From positions 62,001 through 126,000 of the forward strand of contig NZ_CP119108.1 of assembly GCF_029094505.1 (NCBI RefSeq): a stretch of 64,000 nucleotides of DNA. Direction: 5' to 3'. Made by a program: the position numbers and the translations under genes. How positions within the stretch are numbered: position 1 is the first letter of the stretch; every line of letters begins with the position of its first letter. The notes under the pieces were generated by a model. The model was given only the letters and a program-made list of their open reading frames with translations. It did no database searches and was not told where the DNA came from. Shown piece by piece: positions 25,267 to 32,942 of this stretch. Source of the stretch: Microbacterium horticulturae (GTDB lineage Bacteria > Actinomycetota > Actinomycetes > Actinomycetales > Microbacteriaceae).

Positions 25267-26946
25267 TCAGTCGGTCTGCACCCACACGGTGGTGTCGGTG
25301 GGCAGGCTGGCGTCGGCGAGCGGTCCGCTCGCCACGATCACGGATCCCGCCGGCAACGCCACCGGCTCAGAGCCCAGGTTCGCGATGACCGTGACATTCC
25401 CGTTGCGGAATGCCACGACCTCGGCGTCGTATCCCTCGACCCACTTCAGTGTGCCGGTTCCCAGGCCGCGGGCGCGACGTTCGGTCAGCAGCGTCGTGTA
25501 GAGCGAGAGGGTGGATGCCGCATCCTCCGCCTCCACGTCGCGCGCGAGCCGCGCCCACTCGGGTGGCTGCGGCAGCCATGAGGCACCGGTGGTGTTGAAG
25601 CCGTATGCCGGAGCGTCGCCGACCCAGGGCAGCGGCACGCGGCAGCCGTCGCGGCCGTAACGCTCGTGGTTGGTGCGGAACCAGGTCGGGTCCTGCCGCG
25701 CCTCGTCGGGGATCTCGATGACCTCGGGCAGCCCGAGCTCTTCGCCCTGGTAGACGTACGCCGAGCCGGGCAGCGCCAGCATGAGCGTCGTCGCGCCGCG
25801 CGCGCGACGCAGGCCGATGACCGGGTCGGGCTTGCCGGGGGAGTTCGGACCGATGCCATCGCCCTGCGGGCTGTCGGCGGTCAGTGCGAGACGCGACGCA
25901 TGCCGGATGACGTCGTGGTTCGAGAGGACCCAGGTGCTCGGCGCGCCCACGGCGTGATACTCGCGGAGGGACTCGACGATGACGTCGCGGAGCTTCGCGG
26001 CATCCCACTCCGTCATCAGGTACCCGAAGTTGAAGGCCTGGTGCATCTCGTCGGAGCGCACCCACATCGCAATCTCGGCGACGGTCGGCATCCATGCCTC
26101 GGCGCACAGCGCGCGGTCGCCGTCGTACTCCGCCAGCACTCCATGCCATTCGCGGTATACATCGTGCACCTCGGGCTGGCCCCAGTACGGCACGCCGACC
26201 GAGTCGCCGCCCATCGAGCCCGCGTCCTCGGCGGGCATGAAGTCGGGCAGCCCCTCCTTCTTCATGAGGCCGTGCGCGACGTCGACGCGGAAGCCGTCGA
26301 CGCCCCGGTCCAGCCAGAAGCGCAGGATGCGGCGGAACTCGGCGTGGACCTCGGGGTTGGTCCAGTCGAAGTCCGGCTGCGACGAGTCGAACAGGTGCAG
26401 GTACCACTGGCCCGGCGTGCCATCGGGTTCGGTGACGCGGGTCCACGCGGGGCCGCCGAACACCGACTGCCAGTTGTTCGGGGGCAGCTCGCCGTGCTCG
26501 CCGCGTCCGTCGCGGAACAGGTACCGGGCGCGTTCGGGGCTGCCGGGCGCAGCGGCCAGCGCCTGCTGGAACCAGACGTGCTGGTCGGAGGAGTGGTTGG
26601 GCACCAGGTCGACGATGAGCCGGATGCCGCGGGCGTGCGCTTCGGCCAGCATCGCGTCGAAGTCGGCCAGGGTGCCGAAGAGCGGGTCGACGTCGCAGTA
26701 GTCGGCGACGTCATAGCCGGCGTCCTTCTGCGGGCTCGTCATGAACGGACTCAGCCATACCGCGTCGATGCCGAGGTCGGCGAGGTCGGCGAGGTGCGCC
26801 GTGATGCCGGGCAGATCGCCCATGCCGTCGCCGTTGCTGTCGGCGAACGAACGCGGATAGATCTGGTAGATGACGGCGGAGCGCCACCACTCTGCTCCGG
26901 GGGACGTGGGCAGAGCGTGCGCGGCGTCGAGCGCGGTCGAAGTCAT
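25267..26946 (-). CDS. GH13 alpha-glucosidase (oligo-1,6-glucosidase type)
   Basis: 559 residues. Hydrolyses alpha-glucosidic bonds of short oligosaccharides with retention. The catalytic residues are visible: nucleophile Asp222 (GFRVDVAHG), acid/base Glu283 (CAEAWM) and the stabiliser Asp345 (LSNHDV). The N-terminal VIYQIYPRSFADSNGDGMGDLPGI is the signature of the alpha-glucosidase/oligo-1,6-glucosidase subfamilies. No signal peptide, so it is cytoplasmic and acts on imported sugar. No sugar transporter is adjacent, so uptake must be encoded elsewhere. Confidence 0.95.
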   Translation of the reverse strand: MTSTALDAAHALPTSPGAEWWRSAVIYQIYPRSFADSNGDGMGDLPGITAHLADLADLGIDAVWLSPFMTSPQKDAGYDVADYCDVDPLFGTLADFDAMLAEAHARGIRLIVDLVPNHSSDQHVWFQQALAAAPGSPERARYLFRDGRGEHGELPPNNWQSVFGGPAWTRVTEPDGTPGQWYLHLFDSSQPDFDWTNPEVHAEFRRILRFWLDRGVDGFRVDVAHGLMKKEGLPDFMPAEDAGSMGGDSVGVPYWGQPEVHDVYREWHGVLAEYDGDRALCAEAWMPTVAEIAMWVRSDEMHQAFNFGYLMTEWDAAKLRDVIVESLREYHAVGAPSTWVLSNHDVIRHASRLALTADSPQGDGIGPNSPGKPDPVIGLRRARGATTLMLALPGSAYVYQGEELGLPEVIEIPDEARQDPTWFRTNHERYGRDGCRVPLPWVGDAPAYGFNTTGASWLPQPPEWARLARDVEAEDAASTLSLYTTLLTERRARGLGTGTLKWVEGYDAEVVAFRNGNVTVIANLGSEPVALPAGSVIVASGPLADASLPTDTTVWVQTD

Positions 26947-26959
26947 GACGCCATGCTAG

Positions 26960-26973
26960 TGCAAGCGCTTACA
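26960..26973. promoter_or_regulatory. LacI-type operator before the alpha-glucosidase
   Basis: TGCAAGCGCTTACA is a near-perfect 14-base dyad centred on CG, the classic LacI-family shape. It lies 14 bases before the glucosidase ATG on the minus strand, where it would cover the transcription start, and is absent from the rest of the window. The LacI gene at 24232 is the obvious ligand. Confidence 0.8.
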
Positions 26974-27027
26974 TTTTTCTGTGAGCGGGTACAGTCCGCG
27001 CCTTTGGCCGGCGCGTAAAGTTGACGG

Positions 27028-27546
27028 GTGCCCGACGACAGACTGACCCGTGCCGAGAGCTTGATCCGCAGCATCCCGGACTATCCCGAACCCGGCGTGC
27101 TCTTTCGCGACATCACCCCGCTGCTGGCCGACGCCGACGCTCTGCGCGCGACGATCGACGCCATGATCGAACCGTTCGCCGGCACGTTCGACGTCGTCGC
27201 GGGGATCGAGGCACGCGGGTTCCTGCTCGCGGGTGCCGTCGCGATCGCGGCGGGGGTCGGGCTGGTGCCGATCCGCAAGGCCGGCAAGCTGCCGCGGCCG
27301 GCGGCATCCGTCGACTACGCCCTCGAGTACGGCACGGCCACGATCGAGGCGCATGACGACATCCGGCCGGGAATGCGCCTGCTGCTCGTCGACGACGTTC
27401 TCGCGACCGGCGGCACGCTGCAGGCAGCGCACACGCTCGTGCGCGAGCTGGGCGGCGAGGTCGTGGGCACGTCGGTGCTCATGGAGCTCGAAGCGCTCGG
27501 CGGGCGTGCGGTCGTCGGCGACGTGCACACGATCTTCCGCGCCTAG
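27028..27546 (+). CDS. apt: adenine phosphoribosyltransferase
   Basis: 172 residues. Converts adenine and PRPP to AMP (purine salvage). Family marks: SIPDYPEPGVLFRDITPLLAD, IEARGFLLAGAVA, GLVPIRKAGKLP and the PRPP loop LLLVDDVLATGGT (about 118-130). The start is the GTG at 27028. A TAAAGT hexamer at 27016-27021 would put the transcription start on that GTG, so a leaderless message is likely. An NCS2 nucleobase permease at 37.8 kb could feed the same salvage route. Confidence 0.95.
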   Translation: MPDDRLTRAESLIRSIPDYPEPGVLFRDITPLLADADALRATIDAMIEPFAGTFDVVAGIEARGFLLAGAVAIAAGVGLVPIRKAGKLPRPAASVDYALEYGTATIEAHDDIRPGMRLLLVDDVLATGGTLQAAHTLVRELGGEVVGTSVLMELEALGGRAVVGDVHTIFRA

Positions 27547-27594
27547 GTCCACCGCGCCTGGATCCTCCGCGCCATCTCCCGCCCGAGCCTCTTC

Positions 27595-27676
27595 GGCAAA
27601 TTCATATGAATCCGTCCGATGGACATCAAACCGCCGACGGTTCGATGTGCACGAGACAAATCCATATGAATTCGCC
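27595..27676. repeat. 82-base AT-rich imperfect palindrome between convergent genes
   Basis: Two 39-base halves (27595-27633 and 27638-27676) around a CCGA centre match at about 30 of 39 positions by my alignment. Each half carries the hexamer CATATG (27603-27608, 27663-27668), a markedly A/T-rich patch in a very GC-rich region. It sits between the ends of apt and a convergent dehydrogenase gene, so a two-way terminator is possible, but the AT-rich arm ends and the size are unlike the other terminators here. Confidence 0.6.
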
Positions 27677-27690
27677 GCACGCTGGAGGGC

Positions 27691-28614
27691 TCAGGATGCC
27701 GGGAGCACCACGTTCAGCGGCGGCTCGCCGGCCAGCATCCGCTCGATCTGGGTGCGGATGAGCTTCGCGATGCGCGGACGCATCGCCGTCGACGCCCCGC
27801 CCACGTGCGGTGCGATGAGCACCCCGGGCAGCGTCCACAGCGGGTGATCCGCCGGCAGCGGCTCGGGATCGGTCACGTCCAGCGCCGCGCGCACCCGCCC
27901 GCGCCGCACATGGTCGACGAGGGCGTCGGTGTCAACGAGCGGTCCGCGCCCGACGTTGACGACCAGCGCCCCTTCGGGCAGCAGCGAGAGCGCTGCATCG
28001 TCGATGATGTGCCGCGTCGCATCGCCACCCGGAAGAGTGAGGATCACGATCTCGGCCGCAGGCAGCAGGTCCGGCAGCTCGTCCGCGCCGTGCACCGAGA
28101 CGCCGTCCTCGGTCCGTGCGCGATGCGCGACCACGGTCAGGTCGACCTCGAAGGGTGCCAGGCGCTCGGCGACGGCCTTGCCCACGCCGCCGTATCCGAG
28201 CAGCAGCACGCGGCGATCGGCCAGGCTCTCGGCGAACACAGGAGCCCACTGCCCGTGCTCCTGAGCGCGGACGAAGTCGGGCAGGTGCCGTTGCGCCGCC
28301 AGTGTCAGCGCGAGCGCCAGCTCGGCGGTCGATGTCTCGTGCACGCTCGCCGCATTGGCGAACACGTGCCCGGGCGGCAGCACGTCGGCGACGCCGTCGT
28401 AGCCGATCGACTGCCCCTGCACGAGCCGGGTGCGCACGCCTTCCAGCCGCGGGTACACCACGCTGCCGTTCATGTACGGCGGCACGACGATGTCGATCGC
28501 GTCGCGCGGAGCCGCGGCATCCATCGCCCACTCGATCACCTCGACGCCGTCGGGCAGCGGCTGAAGATCGGCGGCGAGCTGCCGAGTGGGAACGGAGACG
28601 ACGAGACCAGCCAT
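27691..28614 (-). CDS. D-isomer-specific 2-hydroxyacid dehydrogenase
   Basis: 307 residues. NAD(P)-dependent oxidoreductase with the Rossmann motif VLLLGYGGVGKAVAERL, the signature NVGRGPLVDTDALVDHVRRGRV, the catalytic Arg/Glu region (VVNVGRG..., DVTDPEPLPADHPLW) and the catalytic His in IAPHVGGAS. Substrate not deducible: hydroxypyruvate/glyoxylate or another 2-ketoacid. It is followed after 16 bases upstream by a cupin gene on the same strand, so the two may be one unit. Confidence 0.92.
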   Translation of the reverse strand: MAGLVVSVPTRQLAADLQPLPDGVEVIEWAMDAAAPRDAIDIVVPPYMNGSVVYPRLEGVRTRLVQGQSIGYDGVADVLPPGHVFANAASVHETSTAELALALTLAAQRHLPDFVRAQEHGQWAPVFAESLADRRVLLLGYGGVGKAVAERLAPFEVDLTVVAHRARTEDGVSVHGADELPDLLPAAEIVILTLPGGDATRHIIDDAALSLLPEGALVVNVGRGPLVDTDALVDHVRRGRVRAALDVTDPEPLPADHPLWTLPGVLIAPHVGGASTAMRPRIAKLIRTQIERMLAGEPPLNVVLPAS

Positions 28615-28630
28615 ACCCCCAACGCTACGG

Positions 28631-28972
28631 TCAGACGTCCTTGACCACCGTCAGCACGAACGCCGAGTCGTCGACAGCCTCGACGGCGTGCCGCCCGTCG
28701 GGCACGATCAGCAGGTCGCCGGGCAGCCCTTCCCAGACGACATCGCCCGCGCGCAGGCGGATATGCCCGCTGATCACGTGCACGGTCGCCTCACCCGGGT
28801 TGTTGTGCTCTTCGAGGTCGCGCCCGGCCAGCAGAGCTATGACGGTCTGGCGCAGCGACTTCTCGTGACCGCCGAAGACGGTCTTGGCGCTGCGCCCGCT
28901 GGGGGCGTCGGCGGCGAGTTTGAGTTCCTGTCGCGCCTGCGCGACGAGGGAGATCTTCTGCGACACGGTCAC
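28631..28972 (-). CDS. small cupin-domain protein
   Basis: 113 residues, a single double-stranded beta-helix: TVIALLAGRDLEEHNNPGEATVHVISGHIRLRAGDVVWEGLPGDLLIVPDGRHAVEAVDDSAFVLTVV. The cupin metal motif is only partly kept (EEHNNPGEATVHV gives one His and one Glu; RHAVEA gives the late His), so metal binding is uncertain. The GTG at 28972 is one possible start; another in-frame GTG lies two codons later. The function is unknown. Confidence 0.8.
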   Translation of the reverse strand: MTVSQKISLVAQARQELKLAADAPSGRSAKTVFGGHEKSLRQTVIALLAGRDLEEHNNPGEATVHVISGHIRLRAGDVVWEGLPGDLLIVPDGRHAVEAVDDSAFVLTVVKDV

Positions 28973-29036
28973 CTCCGCTTCCGCGCCCAGTCAACCACGC
29001 TTCGGCGCGCGCCGGCAGGTGCCGCGCGCCCCCTAC

Positions 29037-29109
29037 CCGTGAGAGTGCAACTCGTCGACGAGAGACAGGGAAGCAACCGCTCCGTCATCCACCCGCTGCA
29101 CTCTCACGG
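29037..29109. repeat. 13-base inverted repeat with a 47-base loop
   Basis: CCGTGAGAGTGCA at 29037-29049 and its exact complement at 29097-29109. It lies between the cupin gene start and the end of purQ, all reading leftward, so it could end the purSQ transcript. The right arm sequence, with one change, recurs at 30241-30253. Both sites lie within about 25 bases of a GGATGCCGC motif (29134-29142 and 30220-30228). Confidence 0.5.
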
Positions 29110-29145
29110 CTGAGAGAGGGCGGAGGGGAGAGTGGATGCCGCGGC

Positions 29146-29853
29146 TCAGGCCGCGACGGCGGCCACGGCCGCGATCGCGGAGGTGAAGAAGCCCAGCCCG
29201 TCCACGCCCGAGCGCATCGCCGCGGCGGTGTCGGGGCCGAAGCCGGGCTCGGTCGCGTGCTCGGGGTGCGGCATGAGGCCGACGACGTTGCCGCGCTCGT
29301 TGGTCACGCCGGCGATGTCGTTGAGGGAGCCGTTCGGGTTCACGCCCAGGTAGCGGAACGCGACCTGGCCTTCGCCCTCGATGCGCTTGAGTGTCTCGGC
29401 GTCGGCGATGTACCCGCCCTCACCGTTCTTCAGCGGGATGACGATCTCCTGGCCGGCCTCGAACGCGCTGGTCCAGGCGGTGTCGCCGTTCTCGACCCGC
29501 AGCCGCTGGTCGCGGCGGATGAACTGCTGGTTCGCGTTGCGGATCAGACCGCCCGGCAGCAGGTGCGCCTCGACGAGCATCTGGAAGCCGTTGCAGATGC
29601 CCAGCACGGGCATGCCCGCGGCTGCGGCATCCTTCACCTCCGCCATGATCGGCGAGAGCGCAGCGATAGCGCCGGAGCGCAGGTAATCGCCGTAGCTGAA
29701 GCCGCCGGGCAGCACGAGCGCGTCGACGCCCTCGAGGTCGTGCGAGCCGTGCCAGAGCGCGACCGGCTCGGCGCCCGCGATGCGCACAGCGCGCTGGGCA
29801 TCGCCGTCATCGAGCGAGCCCGGAAAGGTGATGACCCCGATGCGGACGGTCAT
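29146..29853 (-). CDS. purQ: phosphoribosylformylglycinamidine synthase, glutaminase subunit PurQ
   Basis: 235 residues. Class I glutamine amidotransferase that supplies ammonia to PurL. The nucleophile elbow is GICNGFQ (Cys about 86) and the triad His/Glu is in MPHPEHA near the C-terminus. The early [14 protein letters not shown] and [17 protein letters not shown] blocks are diagnostic. It overlaps the purS stop by 4 bases (ATGA). The last residues (IAAVAAVAA) extend a little beyond the usual end. Confidence 0.97.
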   Translation of the reverse strand: MTVRIGVITFPGSLDDGDAQRAVRIAGAEPVALWHGSHDLEGVDALVLPGGFSYGDYLRSGAIAALSPIMAEVKDAAAAGMPVLGICNGFQMLVEAHLLPGGLIRNANQQFIRRDQRLRVENGDTAWTSAFEAGQEIVIPLKNGEGGYIADAETLKRIEGEGQVAFRYLGVNPNGSLNDIAGVTNERGNVVGLMPHPEHATEPGFGPDTAAAMRSGVDGLGFFTSAIAAVAAVAA

Positions 29854-30098
29854 TCCACGACCTCGATGCCCACGACGTCTTCGATCACGGCGTTCGAGAG
29901 CACTTCGTCGGCGACGCGCTTGGCTTCGGCGAGCACTGCGTCGGTGACGTCGCCGTCGACAGTGAGCTCGAAGCGCTTGCCGATGCGCACCGCGCTGAAC
30001 GCGCTGTCGCCGATGCGGTTCAGGGCGCCGGCGACGGCCTTTCCCTGCGGATCGAGCAGTTCGGCCTTGGGCATGACGTCGACGACGATGGTGGGCAT
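29850..30098 (-). CDS. purS: PurS subunit of FGAM synthase
   Basis: 82 residues. Small dimeric protein that bridges PurQ and PurL and helps pass ammonia between them. Visible marks: [40 protein letters not shown] and the C-terminal acidic [14 protein letters not shown]. The ATG at 30098 gives the family length; the open frame runs much further upstream but the extra part is not protein-like. First gene of the purSQ pair, with purL 26 kb away. Confidence 0.96.
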   Translation of the reverse strand: MPTIVVDVMPKAELLDPQGKAVAGALNRIGDSAFSAVRIGKRFELTVDGDVTDAVLAEAKRVADEVLSNAVIEDVVGIEVVE

Positions 30099-30289
30099 TG
30101 AGGGCTCCGGATGTCGCGGAAAAGGGTGCTCGACCAGTCTACGGGCCCGTGCCCCGCCGTTTCGCTGGGAGGCCGCCGGTCTCGCGCCGGCCTGCGTCGA
30201 TCCGCGCGCCGCCTGGCCCGCGGCATCCACACCCCCCCGCTGCACCCTCACGGTCGAGCGCGCGACGTTACCGAACCGTGATGAAATCG
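30099..30289. other. purS upstream region, no gene seen
   Basis: First part of the 344-base gap between purS and cebE. It must hold the purS promoter (minus strand), but I see no strong -10/-35 pair. A GCGGCATCC motif lies at 30220-30228, followed by a C-run and a copy of the TGCACYCTCACGG element at 30241-30253. The rest of the gap is the operator region of cebE. Confidence 0.4.
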
Positions 30290-30361
30290 TGGGAGCGCTC
30301 CCTTGACGCATGTGGGAGCGTTCCCATATCGTGGAGCGCACGTGAGTGGGAGCGCTCCCAC
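30290..30361 (+). promoter_or_regulatory. cebE promoter with three CebR operators
   Basis: Three copies of the CebR/CelR box: TGGGAGCGCTCCC (30290-30302), TGGGAGCGTTCCCA (30313-30326) and TGGGAGCGCTCCCA (30347-30360, extended to a perfect 16-base palindrome). TTGACG at 30303-30308 and TATCGT at 30327-30332 can serve as -35 and -10, so box 1 touches the -35, box 2 fills the spacer and box 3 covers the early transcribed region. The 14-mer is the known operator of CebR (Streptomyces) and CelR (Thermobifida), relieved by cellobiose. Confidence 0.92.
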
Positions 30362-30442
30362 AAGGACGCTCACAGGCAGACGCGCTTCCGCCCGCTCCTC
30401 CGCACCACCCGAAGAAACCGCACACCACAAAGGAGTGACATC

Positions 30443-31774
30443 GTGAAATCACGTGCACTGCGACGTACCGTCATCGTGACGGCCGCCGTGTCCACCGCTG
30501 CCCTTGCTCTCGCCGGCTGCGCCGGCAGCAGCAATGGGTCCGGTTCCGGTGACTCGAACGAGAAGATCACGCTGACCGTGACCACGTTCGGCACCATGGG
30601 GCTCGACTCGCTGTACAAGAAGTACGAGGACGCGCACCCGAACATCACCATCAAGGCCACCAACATCGACACCGGCGGCAACGCGCTGACCGACTGGCAG
30701 ACCAAGCAGGCCGCCGGCGCGGGCCTGCCCGACGTGCAGTCGGTCGAAGAGGGCTGGCTCGGCCAGGTCATGCTGGTGAGCAACACCTTCACTGATCTGC
30801 GCGACTACGGCGCCGACAAGATCAAGGATCGCTGGGTGCCCTACAAGGTCGACGAGGCCACCGACAAGGATGGCCGCATCATCGGCTACGGCACCGACAT
30901 CGGTCCCGAGGGTCTCTGCTACAACCGCAAGCTCTTCGAAGCCGCGGGTCTGCCCACCGACCGTGACGCGGTGGCCGAGCTGTTCGGCGGCGCCAACGCG
31001 ACCTGGGAGGACTACTTCAAGATCGGCAAGCAGTACCACGAGAAGACCGGCAAGGCCTGGTACGACCAGTCCGGCTTCGTGTGGAACGCCATGGTCAACC
31101 AGCTGCCCGAGGGCTACTACAAGACCGACGGCACGCTGAACGTCAAGGACAATGCCGACCTCAAGGCGCGCTGGGCGCTGCTCTCACAGGGCGCGGCCGA
31201 TGGCCTGTCGAGCAACCAGACCCAGTGGGACTGGGGCGGGGGCAAGGCCTTCGTCGACGGCTCGTTCGCAACATTCGTGTGCCCCGGCTGGATGCTCGGC
31301 AACGTCAAGAACAGCACCGAAGCCGCGGGTGGCGACGCCTCGAGCGGATGGGACTTCGCCGACGTGTTCCCCGGCGGCCCCGCCAACTGGGGCGGCACCT
31401 TCCTGACCGTGCCGACCACGTCGAAGCACCCGAAGGAGGCCGCGGCGCTGGCCGAGTACCTGACCAGCGCGCCGTCACTGGTCACCGCCTTCCAGGCGGC
31501 GGGCACCTTCCCGAGCGTGATCGAGGCGCAGACCGACCCCGGCGTGACTGGGCAGAGCGATCTGACGAAGTTCTTCAACGACGCTCCGATCGGCACGATC
31601 CTCGGCAAGCGTGCCGAAGGCGTCAAGGCGCAGTACAAGGGCCCCGATGACGCTGTCATCCAGGAGCAGGTGTTCGGTCCGAGCATTCAGCTTCTCGACT
31701 CGGGCAAGGCCGACGGCACCAAGGCGTGGAACAACGCCATGAAGCTGCTCGACGATCTCGTGATCAACAAGTAG
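30443..31774 (+). CDS. cebE: cellobiose/cello-oligosaccharide ABC transporter, substrate-binding lipoprotein
   Basis: 443 residues. The signal peptide ends in a lipobox (ALALAGC, lipidated Cys26), followed by a Ser/Gly linker and a family 1 extracellular solute-binding fold (KITLTVTTFGTMGLDSLYKKYEDAHPNITIKATNI...). Captures cello-oligosaccharides for CebFG. Start is the GTG at 30443 with AAAGGAG eight bases upstream. The cellobiose assignment rests on three upstream CebR boxes and on downstream bglC and cebR. No ATPase gene is in the operon; such systems use a shared MsiK encoded elsewhere. Confidence 0.92.
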   Translation: MKSRALRRTVIVTAAVSTAALALAGCAGSSNGSGSGDSNEKITLTVTTFGTMGLDSLYKKYEDAHPNITIKATNIDTGGNALTDWQTKQAAGAGLPDVQSVEEGWLGQVMLVSNTFTDLRDYGADKIKDRWVPYKVDEATDKDGRIIGYGTDIGPEGLCYNRKLFEAAGLPTDRDAVAELFGGANATWEDYFKIGKQYHEKTGKAWYDQSGFVWNAMVNQLPEGYYKTDGTLNVKDNADLKARWALLSQGAADGLSSNQTQWDWGGGKAFVDGSFATFVCPGWMLGNVKNSTEAAGGDASSGWDFADVFPGGPANWGGTFLTVPTTSKHPKEAAALAEYLTSAPSLVTAFQAAGTFPSVIEAQTDPGVTGQSDLTKFFNDAPIGTILGKRAEGVKAQYKGPDDAVIQEQVFGPSIQLLDSGKADGTKAWNNAMKLLDDLVINK

Positions 31775-31792
31775 CGGGTCCTTCCGCAACCG

Positions 31793-31827
31793 GCCGGCGG
31801 CCCCGGGCCCCCCGCGGGGCCGCCGGC
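31793..31827 (+). promoter_or_regulatory. strong hairpin in the cebE-cebF gap
   Basis: Arms GCCGGCGGCCCC (31793-31804) and its exact complement (31816-31827) with an 11-base loop, 18 bases after the cebE stop and 27 before the cebF ATG. Position and strength fit a partial terminator or 3'-end stabiliser that lets the binding protein be made in excess over the permeases. No T-run follows. Confidence 0.65.
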
Positions 31828-31853
31828 ATCCTTCTTGACAGGTGCAATTCGTC

Positions 31854-32942
31854 ATGACTTCCACACTCTCTTCGCCGCCGCGGCAGAAGCGCCCGAGCGC
31901 GCCGCGACCCGCGGCATCCACCCCCCGCCCCACCCTCCGCCAACGGCTCAACCGCTGGGATGTGCGTTACTCGCCCTACTTCTATGTGGCGCCGTTCTTC
32001 ATCCTGTTCGGCCTGGTGGGTCTGTTCCCGCTGCTGTACACGTTCGTCGTGTCGCTGAACGACTGGAACCTGCTCACCGGCCCCGGTGACTGGGTGGGCC
32101 TCGACAACTTCGTCAGCGAGCTGACCGATCACCTGTTCTGGAACTCGGTCTTCAACACCTTCAGCATCTTCTTCCTCTCGGCGATCCCGCAGCTGATCGC
32201 CGCGACCGTGATCGCCGCGGTGCTCGACCAGAATCTGCGAGCCAAGACGTTCTGGCGCATCTCGGTGATCCTGCCCTACGTGGTCACGCCCGTCGCCGTC
32301 ACGCTGATCTTCAGCAACATGTTCGGCGAGAAGTACGGCCTGATCAACAACATCCTCGAGTCGCTCCACATCCCCGGAATCATGTGGAAGACCGAGACGC
32401 TGCCCAGCCACCTCGCCATCGCCACCATGGTCAACTGGCGTTGGACGGGATACAACGCGCTCATCTTGCTCGCCGCGATGCAGGCGGTGCCCCGCGACAT
32501 CCACGAGTCGGCCGCCATCGACGGCGCCGGTGCCGTGCGCCGCTTCTTCTCGATCACGATCCCGAGCATCAAGCCCACGTTCATCTTCGTCGTCATCACC
32601 GCCACGATCGGCGGGTTGCAGATCTTCACCGAGCCCAAGCTGTTCAACGCGGCCAGCGCCATACCCGGCGGTCCACAGCGGCAATACCAGACGACCGTGC
32701 TGTACCTGTGGGATCTCGCGTTCAACCGGCAGTCGTTCGGCAAGGCCGCCGCCGTCGCGTGGATCCTGTTCCTCATGATCCTTGCGATCGGCCTGATCAA
32801 CTTCGCCATCACGCGCAGCATCTCGGGTGCCGAGGCGAAGGCGATCTCGCGTCGCAAGCAGCGCAAGCTCGCGCGGGTGCGGCAGCGGGAGATGGATGCC
32901 GCAGCCGCCGTCGGCGCCGCCACCGAAAGGGGAGTCGAATGA
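31854..32942 (+). CDS. cebF: cellobiose ABC transporter permease, MalF type
   Basis: 362 residues. A disordered Pro/Ser-rich N-terminus is followed by six membrane helices (first about 46-68, YSPYFYVAPFFILFGLVGLFPLLYTFVV). The cytoplasmic EAA loop that docks the ATPase is visible as HESAAIDGAGAVRRFFSITIPSIKP. ATG at 31854 preceded by AGGTG; a GTG four codons earlier is an alternative. Its TGA overlaps the next ATG, coupling translation to cebG. The C-terminal tail contains the GGATGCCGC motif (32894-32902). Confidence 0.93.
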   Translation: MTSTLSSPPRQKRPSAPRPAASTPRPTLRQRLNRWDVRYSPYFYVAPFFILFGLVGLFPLLYTFVVSLNDWNLLTGPGDWVGLDNFVSELTDHLFWNSVFNTFSIFFLSAIPQLIAATVIAAVLDQNLRAKTFWRISVILPYVVTPVAVTLIFSNMFGEKYGLINNILESLHIPGIMWKTETLPSHLAIATMVNWRWTGYNALILLAAMQAVPRDIHESAAIDGAGAVRRFFSITIPSIKPTFIFVVITATIGGLQIFTEPKLFNAASAIPGGPQRQYQTTVLYLWDLAFNRQSFGKAAAVAWILFLMILAIGLINFAITRSISGAEAKAISRRKQRKLARVRQREMDAAAAVGAATERGVE

